NCBI GenBank assembly: GCA_033782935.1
Contig: JAWQEG010001376.1
Location: 310,001 to 374,000, forward strand
DNA from: Petrolisthes cinctipes
Taxonomy: Eukaryota; Arthropoda; Malacostraca; Decapoda; Porcellanidae
DNA length: 64,000 bases
Reading direction: 5' to 3'
The notes under the pieces are model-generated. The model did no database searches, had not been told where the DNA came from, and was given only the letters and a program-made list of their open reading frames with translations. This document shows, one piece after another, positions 1-15,200 of the stretch (positions within the stretch are counted from its first letter, which is position 1; the number at the start of each line of letters is the position of its first letter). The position numbers were made by a program, and so were the translations under genes.

Positions 1-1699
1 TCAAAATATAGGCCCAAAACATGCTAAAAATCGATATTTTAGGTGCCCAAAGTCGATATCTCAAATTCAGGCCCAAAACACCCGAAAATTCGATATTTTG
101 GGGTCCCAGAAGCGAACTGTACATGCCTACTCCGTGTTAGAGTATTTACAAAATACAGGCCCATATCATACTGAAAATCGATCTTTTAAGTGCCCAAAAG
201 TCGATATGTGCATGCATCTTCTGTACCCGTTTATATCTCAAACTCAGGCTCCAAACACCCGAAAATTCAATATTTTGGGGTCCCAGAAGCGATCTGTACA
301 TGCCTACTCAGATACAAGCCCAAAACATGCTGAAAATTGATATTTTAGGTGCCCAAAGTTAATATGTGTATGCATCTTCTGCACTCGTTTATATCTCAAA
401 TTCAACCTCAAAACACCCTAAAATTCGATATTTTGGGGTCCTAGAAGCGATCTGTACATGCCTACTCAGATACAATCCCAAAACATGCTGAAAATCGATA
501 TTTTAGGTGACCAAAGTTTATATGTGTATGCATCTTCTGCACTCGTTTATATCTCAATTTCAACCTCAAAACACCCGAAAATTCGATATTTTTGGATCCC
601 AGAAGCGATCTGTAAATGCCTACTCAGTGCTAGAAAGTTTTCAAAATATAGTCTCAAAACATGCTAAAAATAGATATTTTAAGTGTCCAAAGTCGATATG
701 TGCATGCATCTTCTGTACCCGTTTATATCTCAAATTCTACCTCAAAACACCCGAAAATTCGATATTTTTGGGTCACAGAAGCGATCTGTACATGCCTACT
801 CAGTGCTAGAATGTTTTCAAAATATAGGCTCAAAACATGCTAAAAATCGATATTGTAAGTATCCAAAGTCGATATGTGCATGCATCTTCTGTACCCGTTT
901 ATATCTCAAATTCAGGATCAAAACACCCGAAAATTCGATATTTTGGGGTCCCAGAAGTGATCTGTACATGCCTACTTAGTGCTAGAATATTTTCAAAATA
1001 TAGGCCCAAAACATGCTAAAAATCGATATTTTAGGTGCCCAAAGTCGATATCTCAAATTCAGGCCCAAAACACCCGAAAATTCGATATTTTGGGGTCCCA
1101 GAAGCCAACTGTACATGCCTACTCCGTGTTAGAGTATTTTCAAAATACAGGCCCATATCATACTGAAAATCGATCTTTTAAGTGCCCAAAAGTCGATATG
1201 TGCATGCATCTTCTGTACCTGTTTATATCTCAAACTCAGGCTCCAAACACCCGAAAATTCGATATTTTGGGGTACCAGAAGCGATCTGTACATGCCTACT
1301 CAGATACAGGCCCAAAACATGCTGAAAATTGATATTTTAGGTGCCCAAAGTTAATATGTGTATGCATCTTCTGCACTCGTTTATATCTCAAATTCAACCT
1401 CAAAACACCCTAAAATTCGATATTTTGGGGTCCTAGAAGCGATCTGTACATGCCTACTCAGATACAGGCCCAAAACATGCTGAAAATCGATATTTTAGGT
1501 GCCCAAAGTTAATATGTGTATGCATCTTCTGCACTCGTTTATATCTCAAATTCAACCTCAAAACACCCGAAAATTCGATATTTTTGGATCCCAGAAGCGA
1601 TCTGTAAATGCCTACTCAGTGCTAGAATGTTTTCAAAATATAGGCTCAAAACATGCTAAAAATAGATATTTTAAGTGTTCAAAGTCGATATGTGCATGC

Positions 1700-4367
1700 A
1701 TCTTCTGTACCCGTTTATATCTCAAATTCAACCTCAAAACACCCGAAAATTCGATATTTTTGGGTACCCGAAGCAATCTGTACATGCCTACTCAGTGCTT
1801 GAATGTTTTCAAAATATAGGCTCAAAACATGCTAAAAATAAATATTTTAAGTGTCCTAAGTCGATATGTGCATGCATCTTCTGTAACCGTTTATATCTCC
1901 AATTCAGGATCAAAACACCCGAAAATTCGGTATTTTTTTTGTCCTAGAAGCGATCTGTAAATGCCTACTCCTAGTTAGAATGTTTTCAAGATACAGACCC
2001 AAAACATGCTCAAAATCGATATTTTAGTGGCCCAAAAGTCGATATGTTCATGCATCTTCAGTGCCCGTTTATATCTCAAATTCAGGCACAAAACACCCGA
2101 AAATTCGATATTTTGGAGTGCCAGAAGCGATCTGTACATGCCTACTCTGTGTCAGAGTATTTTCAAATATAGGCCCAAAACATGCTAAAAATCGATATTT
2201 TAGGTGCCCAAAGTCGATATCTCAAATTCAGGCCCAAAACACCCGAAAATTCGATATTTTGGGGTCCCAGAAGCGAACTGTACATGCCTACTCCGTGTTA
2301 GAGTATTTTCAAAATACAGGCCCATAACATACTGAAAATCGATCTTTTAGGTGCCCAAAAGTCGATATGTGCATGCATCTTCTGTACCCGTTTATATCTC
2401 AAATTCAGGCTCCAAACACCTCAAAATTTGATATTTTGGGGTCCCAGAAGCGATCGGTACATGCCTATTCAGATACAGGCCCAAAACATGCTGAAAACCG
2501 ATATTTTAGGTGCCCAAAGTTAATATGTGTATGCATCTTCTGCACTCGTTTATATCTCAAATTCAACTTCAAAACACCCGAAAATTAGAGATTTTTGGTT
2601 CTCAGAAGCGATCTGTACATGCCTACTCCTAGTTTGAATGTTTTCAAGATACAGACCCAAAACATGCTTAAAATCGATATTTTATTGGCCGAAAAGTCGA
2701 TATGTTCATGCATCTTCAGTACTCTTTTATATATCAAATTCAGGCTCAAAACACCCGAAAATTCGATATTTTGGAGTGCCAGAAGCGATCTGTACATGCC
2801 TACTCTGTGTTAGAGTATTTTCAAATATAGGCCCAAAACATGCTAAAAATCGAAATATTAGGTGCCCAAAGTAGATATCTCAAATTCAGGCCCAAAACTC
2901 CCGAAAATTCGAAATTTTGGGGTCAGAGAAGCGATCTGTACATACCTACTCCGTGTTAGAGTATTTTCAAAATACAGTCCCAAAACATGCTGAAAATCGA
3001 TATTTTAGGTGACCAAAGTCAATATGTGTATGCATCTTCTGTACCCGTTTATATCTCAAATTCAACCTCAAAACACCCGAAAATTCGATATTTTTGGGTA
3101 CCCGAAGCAATCTGTACATGCCTACTCAGTGCTTGAATGTTTTCAAAATATAGGCTCAAAACATGCTAAAAATAAATATTTTAAGTGTCCTAAGTCGATA
3201 TGTGCATGCATCTTCTGTAACCGTTTATATCTCCAATTCAGGATCAAAACACCCGAAAATTCGGTATTTTTTTTGTCCTAGAAGCGATCTGTAAATGCCT
3301 ACTCCTAGTTAGAATGTTTTCAAGATACAGACCCAAAACATGCTCAAAATCGATATTTTAGTGGCCCAAAAGTCGATATGTTCATGCATCTTCAGTGCCC
3401 GTTTATATCTCAAATTCAGGCACAAAACACCCGAAAATTCGATATTTTGGAGTGCCAGAAGCGATCTGTACATGCCTACTCTGTGTCAGAGTATTTTCAA
3501 ATATAGGCCCAAAACATGCTAAAAATCGATATTTTAGGTGCCCAAAGTCGATATCTCAAATTCAGGCCCAAAACACCCGAAAATTCGATATTTTGGGGTC
3601 CCAGAAGCGAACTGTACATGCCTACTCCGTGTTAGAGTATTTTCAAAATACAGGCCCATAACATACTGAAAATCGATCTTTTAGGTGCCCAAAAGTCGAT
3701 ATGTGCATGCATCTTCTGTACCCGTTTATATCTCAAATTCAGGCTCCAAACACCTCAAAATTTGATATTTTGGGGTCCCAGAAGCGATCGGTACATGCCT
3801 ATTCAGATACAGGCCCAAAACATGCTGAAAACCGATATTTTAGGTGCCCAAAGTTAATATGTGTATGCATCTTCTGCACTCGTTTATATCTCAAATTCAA
3901 CTTCAAAACACCCGAAAATTAGAGATTTTTGGTTCTCAGAAGCGATCTGTACATGCCTACTCCTAGTTTGAATGTTTTCAAGATACAGACCCAAAACATG
4001 CTTAAAATCGATATTTTATTGGCCGAAAAGTCGATATGTTCATGCATCTTCAGTACTCGTTTATATATCAAATTCAGGCTCAAAACACCCGAAAATTCGA
4101 TATTTTGGAGTGCCAGAAGCGATCTGTACATGCCTACTCTGTGTTAGAGTATTTTCAAATATAGGCCCAAAACATGCTAAAAATCGAAATATTAGGTGCC
4201 CAAAGTAGATATCTCAAATTCAGGCCCAAAACACCCGAAAATTCGAAATTTTGGGGTCAGAGAAGCGATCTGTACATACCTACTCCGTGTTAGAGTATTT
4301 TCAAAATACAGTCCCAAAACATGCTGAAAATCGATATTTTAGGTGACCAAAGTCAATATGTGTATGC
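1700..4367. repeat. 1334-bp tandem duplication inside the satellite
   Basis: About 1700-3033 is repeated as about 3034-4367. Every landmark in the first block recurs exactly 1334 bp later, including private variants such as the TTTTTTTT run near 1932 and 3266. The few differences include CTCTTTTA versus CTCGTTTA (near 2732 and 4066) and CTCCCG versus CACCCG (near 2898 and 4232). Diverged sequence of the same order is also seen at about 5.7-6.9 kb. This looks like a recent unequal exchange spanning several monomers. Confidence 0.85.
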
Positions 4368-6229
4368 ATCTTCTGCACCCGTTTATATCCCAAATTCAAC
4401 CTCAAAACTCCCGAAAATTCGATATTTTTGGGGTCCCAGAAGCGAACTGTATATGCCTAGTCAGTGCAAGAATGTTTTCAAAATATAGGCTCAAAACACG
4501 CTAAAAATCGATATTTTAAGTATCCAAAGTCGATATGTGCATGCATCTTCTGTACCCGTTTATATCTCAAATTCAGGATCAAAACACCCGAAAATTCGAT
4601 ATTTTGGGGTCCCAGAAGCGAACTGTACATGCCTACTCCGTGTTAGAGTATTTACAAAATACAGGCCCATATCATACTGAAAATCGATCTTTTAAGTGCC
4701 CAAAAGTCGATATGTGCATGCATCTTCTGTACCCGTTTATATATCAAACTCAGGCTCCAAACACCCGAAAATTCAATATTTTGGGGTCCCAGAAGCGATC
4801 TGTACATGCCTACTCAGATACAGGCCCAAAACATGCTGAAAATTGATATTTTAGGTGCCCAAAGTGAATATGTGTATGCATCTTCTGCACTCGTTTATAT
4901 CTCAAATTCAACCTCAAAACTACCGAAAATTCGATATTTTTGGGGTCCCAGAAGCGAACTGTATATGCCTAGTCAGTGCAAGAATGTTTTCAAAATATAG
5001 GCTCAAAACACGCTAAAAATCGATATTTTAAGTATCCAAAGTCGATATGTGCATGCATCTTCTGTACCCGTTTATATCTCAAATTCAGGATCAAAACACC
5101 CGAAAATTCGATATTTTGGGGTCCCAGAAGTGATCTGTACATGCCTACTTAGTGCTAGAATATTTTCAAAATATAGGCCCAAAACATGCTAAAAATCGAT
5201 ATTTTAGGTGCCCAAAGTCGATATCTCAAATTCAGGCCCAAAACACCCGAAAATTCGATATTTTGGGGTCCCAGAAGCGAACTGTACATGCCTACTCCGT
5301 GTTAGAGTATTTACAAAATACAGGCCCATATCATACTGAAAATCGATCTTTTAAGTGCCCAAAAGTCGATATGTGCATGCATCTTCTGTACCCGTTTATA
5401 TCTCAAACTCAGGCTCCAAACACCCGAAAATTCAATATTTTGGGGTTCCAGAAGCGATCTGTACATGCCTACTCAGATACAGGCCCAAAACATGCTGAAA
5501 ATCGATATTTTAGGTGCCCAAAGTTAATATGTGTATGCATCTTCTGCACTCGTTTATATCTCAAATCAACCTCAAAACACCCGAAAATTCGATATTTTTG
5601 GATCCCAGAAGCGATCTGTAAATGCCTACTCAGTGCTAGAATGTTTTCAAAATATAGGCTCAAAACATGCTAAAAATAGATATTTTAAGTGTCCAAAGTC
5701 GATATGTGCATGCATCTTCTGTACCCGTTTATATCTCAAATTCAACCTCAAAACACCCGAAAACTCGATATTTTTGGGTCCCAGAAGCAATCTGTACATG
5801 CCTACTCAGTGCTAGAATGTTTTCAAAATATAGGCTCAAAACATGCTAAAAATAAATATTTTAAGTGTCCTAAGTCGATATGTGCATGCATCTTCTGTAA
5901 CCGTTTATATCTCAAATTCAGGATCAAAACACCCGAAAATTCGGTATTTTTTTGTCCTAGAAGCGATCTGTAAATGCCTACTCCTAGTTAGAATGTTTTC
6001 AAGATACAGACCCAAAACATGGTCAAAATCGATATTTTAGTGGCCCAAAAGTCGATATGTTCATGCATCTTCAGTGCCCGTTTATATCTCAAATTCAGGC
6101 ACAAAACACCCGAAAATTCGATATTTTGGAGTGCCAGAAGCGATCTGTACATGCCTACTCTGTGTCAGAGTATTTTCAAATATAGGCCCAAAACATGCTA
6201 AAAATCGATATTTTAGGTGCCCAAAGTCG

Positions 6230-9200
6230 ATATCTCAAATTCAGGCCCAAAACACCCGAAAATTCGATATTTTGGGGTCCCAGAAGCGAACTGTACATGT
6301 ATACTCCGTGTTAGAGTATTTTCAAAATACAGGCCCATAACATACTGAAAATCGATCTTTTAGGTGCCCAAAAGTCGATATGTGCATGCATCTTCTGTAC
6401 CCGTTTATATCTCAAATTCAGACTCCAAACACCTGAAAATTTGATATTTTGGGGTCCCAGAAGCGATCGGTACCTGCCTATTCAGATACAGGCCCAAAAC
6501 ATGCTGAAAACCGATATTTTAGGTGCCCAAAGTTAATATGTGTATGCATCTTCTGCACTCGTTTATATCTCAAATTCAACTTCAAAACACCCGAAAATTA
6601 GAGATTTTTGGTTCTCAGAAGCGATCTGTACATGCCTACTCCTAGTTTGAATGTTTTCAAGATACAGACCCAAAACATGCTTAAAATCGATATTTTATTG
6701 GCCGAAAAGTCGATATGTTCATGCATCTTCAGTACCCGTTTATATATCAAATTCAGGCTCAAAACACCCGAAAATTCGATATTTTGGAGTGCCAGAAGCG
6801 ACCTGTACATGCCTACTCTGTGTTAGAGTATTTTCAAATATAGGCCCAAAACATGCTAAAAATCGAAATATTAGGTGCCCAAAGTAAATATCTCAAATTC
6901 AGGCCCAAAACACCCGAAAATTCGAAATTTTGAGGTCAGAGAAGCGATCTGTACATACCTACTCCGTGTTAGAGTATTTTCAAAATACAGGCCCAAAACA
7001 TACAGAAAATCGATATTTTAGGTGCCTAAAAGTCGATATGTGCATGCATCTTCTGTACCTGTTTATACCTCAAATTCAGGCTCCAAACACCTGAAAATTG
7101 GATATTTTTTGGTCCTAGAAGTGATCTTTTCTTGTCTACTCCGTGTTAGAGTATTTTCAAAATACAGGCCCAAAACATGCTTAAAATCGATATTTTAGGT
7201 GACCAAAGTCAATATGTGTATGCATCTTCTGCACCCGTTTATATACCAAATTCAACCTCAAAACTCCCGAAAATTCGATATTTTTGGGGTCCCAGAAGCG
7301 AACTGTATATGCCTAGTCAGTGTAAGAATGTTTTTAAAATATAGGCTCAAAACACGCTAAAAATCGATATTTTAAGTATCCAAAGTCGATATGTGCATGC
7401 CTTTCTGTACCCGTTTATATCTCAAATTCAAGATCAAAACACCCGAAAATTCGATATTTTTGGGTCCCAGAAGTGATCTGTACATGCCTACTTAGTGCTA
7501 GAATATTTTCAAAATATAGGCCCAAAACATGCTAAAAAATCGATATTTTAGGTGCCCAAAGTCGATATCTCAATTTTAGGTCCAAAACACCCGAAAATTC
7601 GATATTTTGGGGTCCCAGAAGCGAACTGTACATGCCTACTCCGTGTTAGAGTATTTTCAAAATACAGGCCCATATCATACTGAAAATCGATCTTTTAAGT
7701 GCCCAAAAGTCGATATGTGCATGCATCTTCTGTACCCGTTTATATCTCAAACTCAGGCTCCAAACACCCGAAAATTCGATGTTTTGGGGTCCCAGAAGCG
7801 ATCTGTACATGCTTACTCAGATACAGGCCCAAATCATGCTGAAAATCGATATTTTAGGTGCCCAAAGTTAATATGTGTATGCATCTTCTGCACTCGTTTA
7901 TATCTCAAATTCAAACTCAAAACACCTGAAAGTTCGATATTTTGGGGTCCTAGAAGCGATCTGTACATGCCTATTCAGATACAGGGCCAAAACATGCTGA
8001 AAATCGATATTTTAGGTGCCCAAAGTTAATATGTGTATGCATCTTCTGCACTCGTTTATATCTCAAATTCAAGCTCAAAACTCCCGAAAATTCGATATTT
8101 TTTTGTCCTAGAAGCGATCTGTACATGCCTACTCCTAGTTAGAATGTTTTCAAGATACAGACCCAAAACATGCTTAAAATCGATATTTTAGTGGCCGAAA
8201 AGTCGATATGTTCATGAATCTTCAGTACCCGTTTATATCTCAAATTCAGGCTCAAAACTTTCGAAAATTCGATATTTTGGAGTGCCAGAAGCGATCTGTA
8301 CATGCCTATTCTGTGTTAGAGTATTTTCAAATATAGGCTCAAAACATGCTAAAAATAGATATTTTAAGTGTCCAAAGTCGATATGTGCATGCATCTTCTG
8401 TACCCGTTTATATCTCAAATTCAACCTCAAAACACCCGAAAATTCGATATTTTTGGGTCCCAGAAGCAATCTGTACATGCCTACTCAGTGCTAGAATGTT
8501 TTCAAAATAAAGGCTCAAAACATGCTAAAAATAAATATTTTAAGTGTCCTAAGTCGATATGTGCATGCATCTTCTGTAACCGTTTATATCTCCAATTCAG
8601 GATCAAAACACCCGAAAATTCGGTATTTGTTTGTCCTAGAAGCGATCTGTAAATGCCTACTCCTAGTTTGAATGTTTTCAAGTTACAGACCCAAAACATG
8701 CTTAAAATCGATATTTTATTGGCCGAAAAGTCGATATGTTCATGCATCTTCAGTGCCCGTTTATATCTCAAATTCAGGCACAAAACACCCGAAAATTCGA
8801 TATTTTGGAGTGCCAGAAGCGATCTGTACATGCCTACTCTGTGTCAGAGTATTTTCAAATATAGGCCCAAAACATGCTAAAAATCGATATTTTAGGTGTC
8901 AAAGTCGATATCTCAAATTCAGGCCCAAAACACCCGAAAATTCGAAATTTTGGGGTCCCAGAAGCGAACTGTACATGCCTACTCCGTGTTAGAGTATTTT
9001 CAAAATACAGGCCCATAACATACTGAAAATCGATCTTTTAGGTGCCCAAAAGTCGATATGTGCATGCATCTTCTGTACCCGTTTATATCTCAAATTCAGA
9101 CTCCAAACACCTGAAAATTTGATATTTTGGGGTCCCAGAAGCTATCGGTACCTGCCTATTCAGATACAGGCCCAAAACATGCTGAAAACCGATATTTTAG

Positions 9201-11650
9201 GTGCCCAAAGTTAATATGTGTATGCATCTTCTGCACTCGTTTATATCTCAAATTCAACTTCAAAACACCCGAAAATTAGAGATTTTTGGTTCTCAGAAGC
9301 GATCTGTACATGCCTACTCCTAGTTTGAATGTTTTCAAGATACAGACCCAAAACATGCTTAAAATCGATATTTTATTGGCCGAAAAGTCGATATGTTCAT
9401 GCATCTTCAGTACCCGTTTATATATCAAATTCAGGCTCAAAACACCCGAAAATTCGATATTTTGGAGTGCCAGAAGCGACCTGTACATGCCTACTCTGTG
9501 TTAGAGTATTTTCAAATATAGGCCCAAAACATGCTAAAAATCGAAATATTAGGTGCCCAAAGTAAATATCTCAAATTCAGGCCCAAAACACCCGAAAATT
9601 CGAAATTTTGAGGTCAGAGAAGCGATCTGTACATACCTACTCCGTGTTAGAGTATTTTCAAAATACAGGCCCAAAACATACAGAAAATCGATATTTTAGG
9701 TGCCTAAAAGTCGATATGTGCATGCATCTTCTGTACCTGTTTATACCTCAAATTCAGGCTCCAAACACCTGAAAATTGGATATTTTTTGGTCCTAGAAGT
9801 GATCTTTTCTTGTCTACTCCGTGTTAGAGTATTTTCAAAATACAGGCCCAAAACATGCTTAAAATCGATATTTTAGGTGACCAAAGTCAATATGTGTATG
9901 CATCTTCTGCACCCGTTTATATACCAAATTCAACCTCAAAACTCCCGAAAATTCGATATTTTTGGGGTCCCAGAAGCGAACTGTATATGCCTAGTCAGTG
10001 TAAGAATGTTTTTAAAATATAGGCTCAAAACACGCTAAAAATCGATATTTTAAGTATCCAAAGTCGATATGTGCATGCCTTTCTGTACCCGTTTATATCT
10101 CAAATTCAAGATCAAAACACCCGAAAATTCGATATTTTTGGGTCCCAGAAGTGATCTGTACATGCCTACTTAGTGCTAGAATATTTTCAAAATATAGGCC
10201 CAAAACATGCTAAAAAATCGATATTTTAGGTGCCCAAAGTCGATATCTCAATTTTAGGTCCAAAACACCCGAAAATTCGATATTTTGGGGTCCCAGAAGC
10301 GAACTGTACATGCCTACTCCGTGTTAGAGTATTTTCAAAATACAGGCCCATATCATACTGAAAATCGATCTTTTAAGTGCCCAAAAGTCGATATGTGCAT
10401 GCATCTTCTGTACCCGTTTATATCTCAAACTCAGGCTCCAAACACCCGAAAATTCGATGTTTTGGGGTCCCAGAAGCGATCTGTACATGCTTACTCAGAT
10501 ACAGGCCCAAATCATGCTGAAAATCGATATTTTAGGTGCCCAAAGTTAATATGTGTATGCATCTTCTGCACTCGTTTATATCTCAAATTCAAACTCAAAA
10601 CACCTGAAAGTTCGATATTTTGGGGTCCTAAAAGCGATCTGTACATGCCTATTCAGATACAGGGCCAAAACATGCTGAAAATCGATATTTTAGGTGCCCA
10701 AAGTTAATATGTGTATGCATCTTCTGCACTCGTTTATATCTCAAATTCAAGCTCAAAACTCCCGAAAATTCGATATTTTTTTGTCCTAGAAGCGATCTGT
10801 ACATGCCTACTCCTAGTTAGAATGTTTTCAAGATACAGACCCAAAACATGCTTAAAATCGATATTTTAGTGGCCGAAAAGTCGATATGTTCATGAATCTT
10901 CAGTACCCGTTTATATCTCAAATTCAGGCTCAAAACCTTCGAAAATTCGATATTTTGGAGTGCCAGAAGCGATCTGTACATGCCTATTCTGTGTTAGAGT
11001 ATTTTCAAATATAGGCTCAAAACATGCTAAAAATAGATATTTTAAGTGTCCAAAGTCGATATGTGCATGCATCTTCTGTACCCGTTTATATCTCCAATTC
11101 AGGATCAAAACACCCGAAAATTCGGTATTTTTTTTGTCCTAGAAGCGATCTGTAAATGCCTACTCCTAGTTAGAATGTTTTCAAAATAAAGGCTCAAAAC
11201 ATGCTAAAAATAAATATTTTAAGTGTCCTAAGTCGATATGTGCATGCATCTTCTGTAACCGTTTATATCTCCAATTCAGGATCAAAACACCCGAAAATTC
11301 GGTATTTGTTTGTCCTAGAAGCGATCTGTAAATGCCTACTCCTAGTTTGAATGTTTTCAAGTTACAGACCCAAAACATGCTTAAAATCGATATTTTATTG
11401 GCCGAAAAGTCGATATGTTCATGCATCTTCAGTACCCGTTTATATATCAAATTCAGGCTCAAAACACCCGAAAATTCGATATTTTGGAGTGCCAGAAGCG
11501 ATCTGTACATGCCTACTCTGTGTCAGAGTATTTTCAAATATAGGCCCAAAACATGCTAAAAATCGATATTTTAGGTGTCAAAGTCGATATCTCAAATTCA
11601 GGCCCAAAACACCCGAAAATTCGAAATTTTGGGGTCCCAGAAGCGAACTG
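6230..11650. repeat. 2678-bp tandem duplication inside the satellite
   Basis: Sequence from roughly 6.2-8.9 kb recurs at 8.9-11.65 kb with a constant offset of 2678-2679 bp. Rare variants are shared, such as the 7-base AGGGCCA form near 7983 and 10661 and the shortened GCATGCCTTTCTG near 7397 and 10075. Between about 8400 and 8500 the first copy differs from its partner, which suggests a later local exchange. Edges are estimated by eye to within about 100 bp. Confidence 0.75.
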
Positions 11651-12297
11651 TACATGCCTACTCCGTGTTAGAGTATTTTCAAAATACAGGCCCATAACAT
11701 ACTGAAAATCGATCTTTTAGGTGCCCAAAAGTCGATATGTGCATGCATCTTCTGTACCCGTTTATATCTCAAATTCAGGCTCCAAACACCCGAAAATTTG
11801 ATATTTTGGGGTCCCAGAAGCGATCGGTACATGCCTATTCAGATACAGGCCCAAAACATGCTGAAAATCGATATTTTAGGTGCCCGAAGTTAATATGTGT
11901 ATGCATCTTCTGCACTCGTTTATATCTCAAATTCAACTTCAAAACACCCGAAAATTAGAGATTTTTGGTTCCCAGAAGCGATCTGTACATGCCTACTCCT
12001 AGTTAGAATGTTTTCAAGATACAGACCCAAAACATGCTTAAAATCGATATTTTAGTGGCCGAAAAGTCGATATGTTCATGCATCTTCAGTACCCGTTTAT
12101 ATCTCAAATTCAGGCTCAAAACACCCGAAAATTCGATATTTTGGAGTGCCAGAAGCGATCTGTACATGCCTACTCTGTGTTAGAGTATTTTCAAATATAG
12201 GCCCAAAACATGCTAATAATCGAAATATTAGGTGCCCAAAGTAGATATCTCCAATTCAGGCCCAAAACACCCGAAAATTCGAAATTTTGGGGTCAGA

Positions 12298-15200
12298 GAA
12301 GCGATCTGTACATACCTACTCCGTGTTAGAGTATTTTCAAAATACAGGCCCAAAACATGCTGAAAATCGATAATTTAGGTGACCAAAGTCAATATGTGTA
12401 TGCATCTTCTGCACCCGTTTATATCCCAAATTCAACCTCAAAACTCCCGAAAATTCGATATTTTTGGGGTCCCAGAAGCGAACTGTACATGCCTACTCCT
12501 GGTTAGAATGTTTTCAAGATACAGACCCAAAACATGCTGAAAATCGATATTTTAGTGGCCGAAAAGTCGAAATGTTCATGCATCTTCAGTACCCGTTTAT
12601 ATCTCAAATTCAGGATCAAAACACCCGAAAATTCGGTATTTTTTTGTCCTAGAAGCGATCTGTACATGCCTACTCCTAGTTAGAATGTTTTCAAGATACA
12701 GACCCAAAACATGCTCAAAATCGATATTTTAGTGGCTCAAAAATCGATATGTTTATGCATTTTCAGTACCCGTTTATATCTCAAATTCAAGCTCAAAACA
12801 CCCGAAAATTCGTTATTTTGGAGTGCCAGAAGCGATCTGTACATGCCTACTATGTGTCAGAGTATTTTCAAATATAGGCCCAAAACATGCTAAAAATCGA
12901 AATTTTAGGTGCCCAAAGTCGATATCTCAAATTCAGGCCCAAAACACCCGAAAATTTGATATTTTGGGGTTCCAGAAGCGAACTGTACATGCCTACTCCG
13001 TGTTAGAGTATTTTCAAAATACAGGCCCATAACATATTGAAAATCGATCTTTTAGGTGCCCAAAAGTCGATATGTGCATGCATCTTCTGTACCCGTTTAT
13101 ATCTCAAATTCAGGCTCCAAACACCCGAAAATTTGATATTTTGGGGTTCCAGAAGCGATCGGTACATGCCTATTCAGATACAGGCCCAAAACATGCTGAA
13201 AATCGATATCTTAGGTGCCCAAAGTTAATATGTGTATGCATCTTCTGCACTCGTTTATATCTCAAATTCAACTTCAAAAAACCCGAAAATTAGAGATTTT
13301 TGGTTCCCAGAAGCGATCTGTACATGCCTACTCCTAGATAGAATGTTTTCAAGATACAGACCCAAAACATGCTTAAAATCGATATTTTAGTGGCCGAAAA
13401 GTCGATATGTTCATGCATCTTCAGTACCCGTTTATATCTCAAATTCAGGATCAAAACACCCGAAAATTCGGTATTTTTTTGTCCTAGAAGCGATCTGTAC
13501 ATGCCTACTCCGAGTTAGAACGTTTTCAAGATACAGACCCAAAACATGCTCAAAATCGATATTTTAGTGGCTCAAAAGTCGATATGTTCATGCATTTTCA
13601 GTACCCGTTTATATCTCAAATTCAAGCTCAAAACACTCGAAAATTCGCTATTTTGGAGTGCCAGAAGCGATCTGTACATGCCTACTCTGTGTCAGAGTAT
13701 TTTCAAATATAGGCCCAAAACATGCTAAAAATCGAAATTTTAGGTGCTCAAAGTCGATATCTCAAATTCAGGCCCAAAACACCCGAAAATTCGATATTTT
13801 GGGGTTCCAGAAGCGAACTGTACATGCCTACTTCGTGTTAGAGTATTTTCAAAATACAGGCCCATAACATACTGAAAATCGATCTTTTAGGTGCCCAAAA
13901 GTCGATATGTGCATGCATCTTCTGTACCCGTTTATATCTCAAATTCAGACTCCAAAAACCCGAAAATTTGATATTTTGGGGTCCCAGAAGCGATCGGTAC
14001 ATGCCTATTCAGATACAGGCCCAAAACATGCTGAAAATCGATATTTTAGGTGCCCAAAGTTAATATGTGTATGCACTTTCTGCACTTTTTTATATCTGAA
14101 ATTCAACTTCAAAACACCCGAAAATTAGAGATTTTTGGTTCCCAGAAGCGATCTGCACATGCCTACTCCTGGTTAGAATGTTTTCAAGATACAGACCCAA
14201 AACATGCTTAAAATCGATATTTTAGTGGCCGAAAAGTCGAAATGTTCATGCATCTTCAGTACCCGTTTATATCTCAAATTCAGGATCAAAACACCCGAGA
14301 ATTCGGTATTTTTTTGTCCTAGAAGCGATCTGTACATGCCTACTCCTAGTTAGAATGTTTTCAAGATACAGACCCAAAACATGCTCAAAATCGATATTTT
14401 AGTGGCTCAAAAATCGATATGTTCATGCATTTTCAGTACCCGTTTATATCTCAAATTCAAGCTCAAAACATTCGAAAATTCGTTATTTTGGAGTGCCAGA
14501 AGCGATCTGTACATGCCTACTATGTGTCAGAGTATTTTCAAATATAGGCCCAAAACATGCTAAAAATCGATATTTTAGGTGCACAAAGTCGATATCTCAA
14601 ATACAGGCCCAAAACACCCGAAAATTCGATATTTTGGGGTCCCAGAAGCAAACTGTACATGCCTACTCCGTGTTAGAGTATTTTCAAAATACAGGCCCAT
14701 AACATATTGAAAATCGATCTTTTAGGTGCCCAAAAGTCGATATGTGCATGCATCTTCTGTACCCGTTTATATCTCAAATTCAGGCTCCAAACACCCGAAA
14801 ATTCAATATTTTGGGGTCCCAGAAGCGATCTGTACATGCCTACTCATATACAGGCCCAAAACATGCTGAAAATCGATATTTTAGGTGCCCAAAGTTAATA
14901 TGTGTATGCATCTTCTGCACTCGTTTATATATCAAATTCAGGCTCAAAACACCCGAAAATTCGATATTTTGGGGTCCTAGAAGCGATCTGTACATGCCTA
15001 CTCAGATACAGGCCCAAAACATGCTGAAAATCGATATTTTAGGTGCCCAAAGTTAATATGTGCATGCATCTTCTGCACTCGTTTATATCTCAAATTCAAC
15101 CTCAAAACATCCGAAAATTCGATATTTTTGGATCCCAGAAGCGATCTGTGAATGCCTACTCAGTGCTAGAATGTTTTTAAAATATAGGCTCAAAACATGC

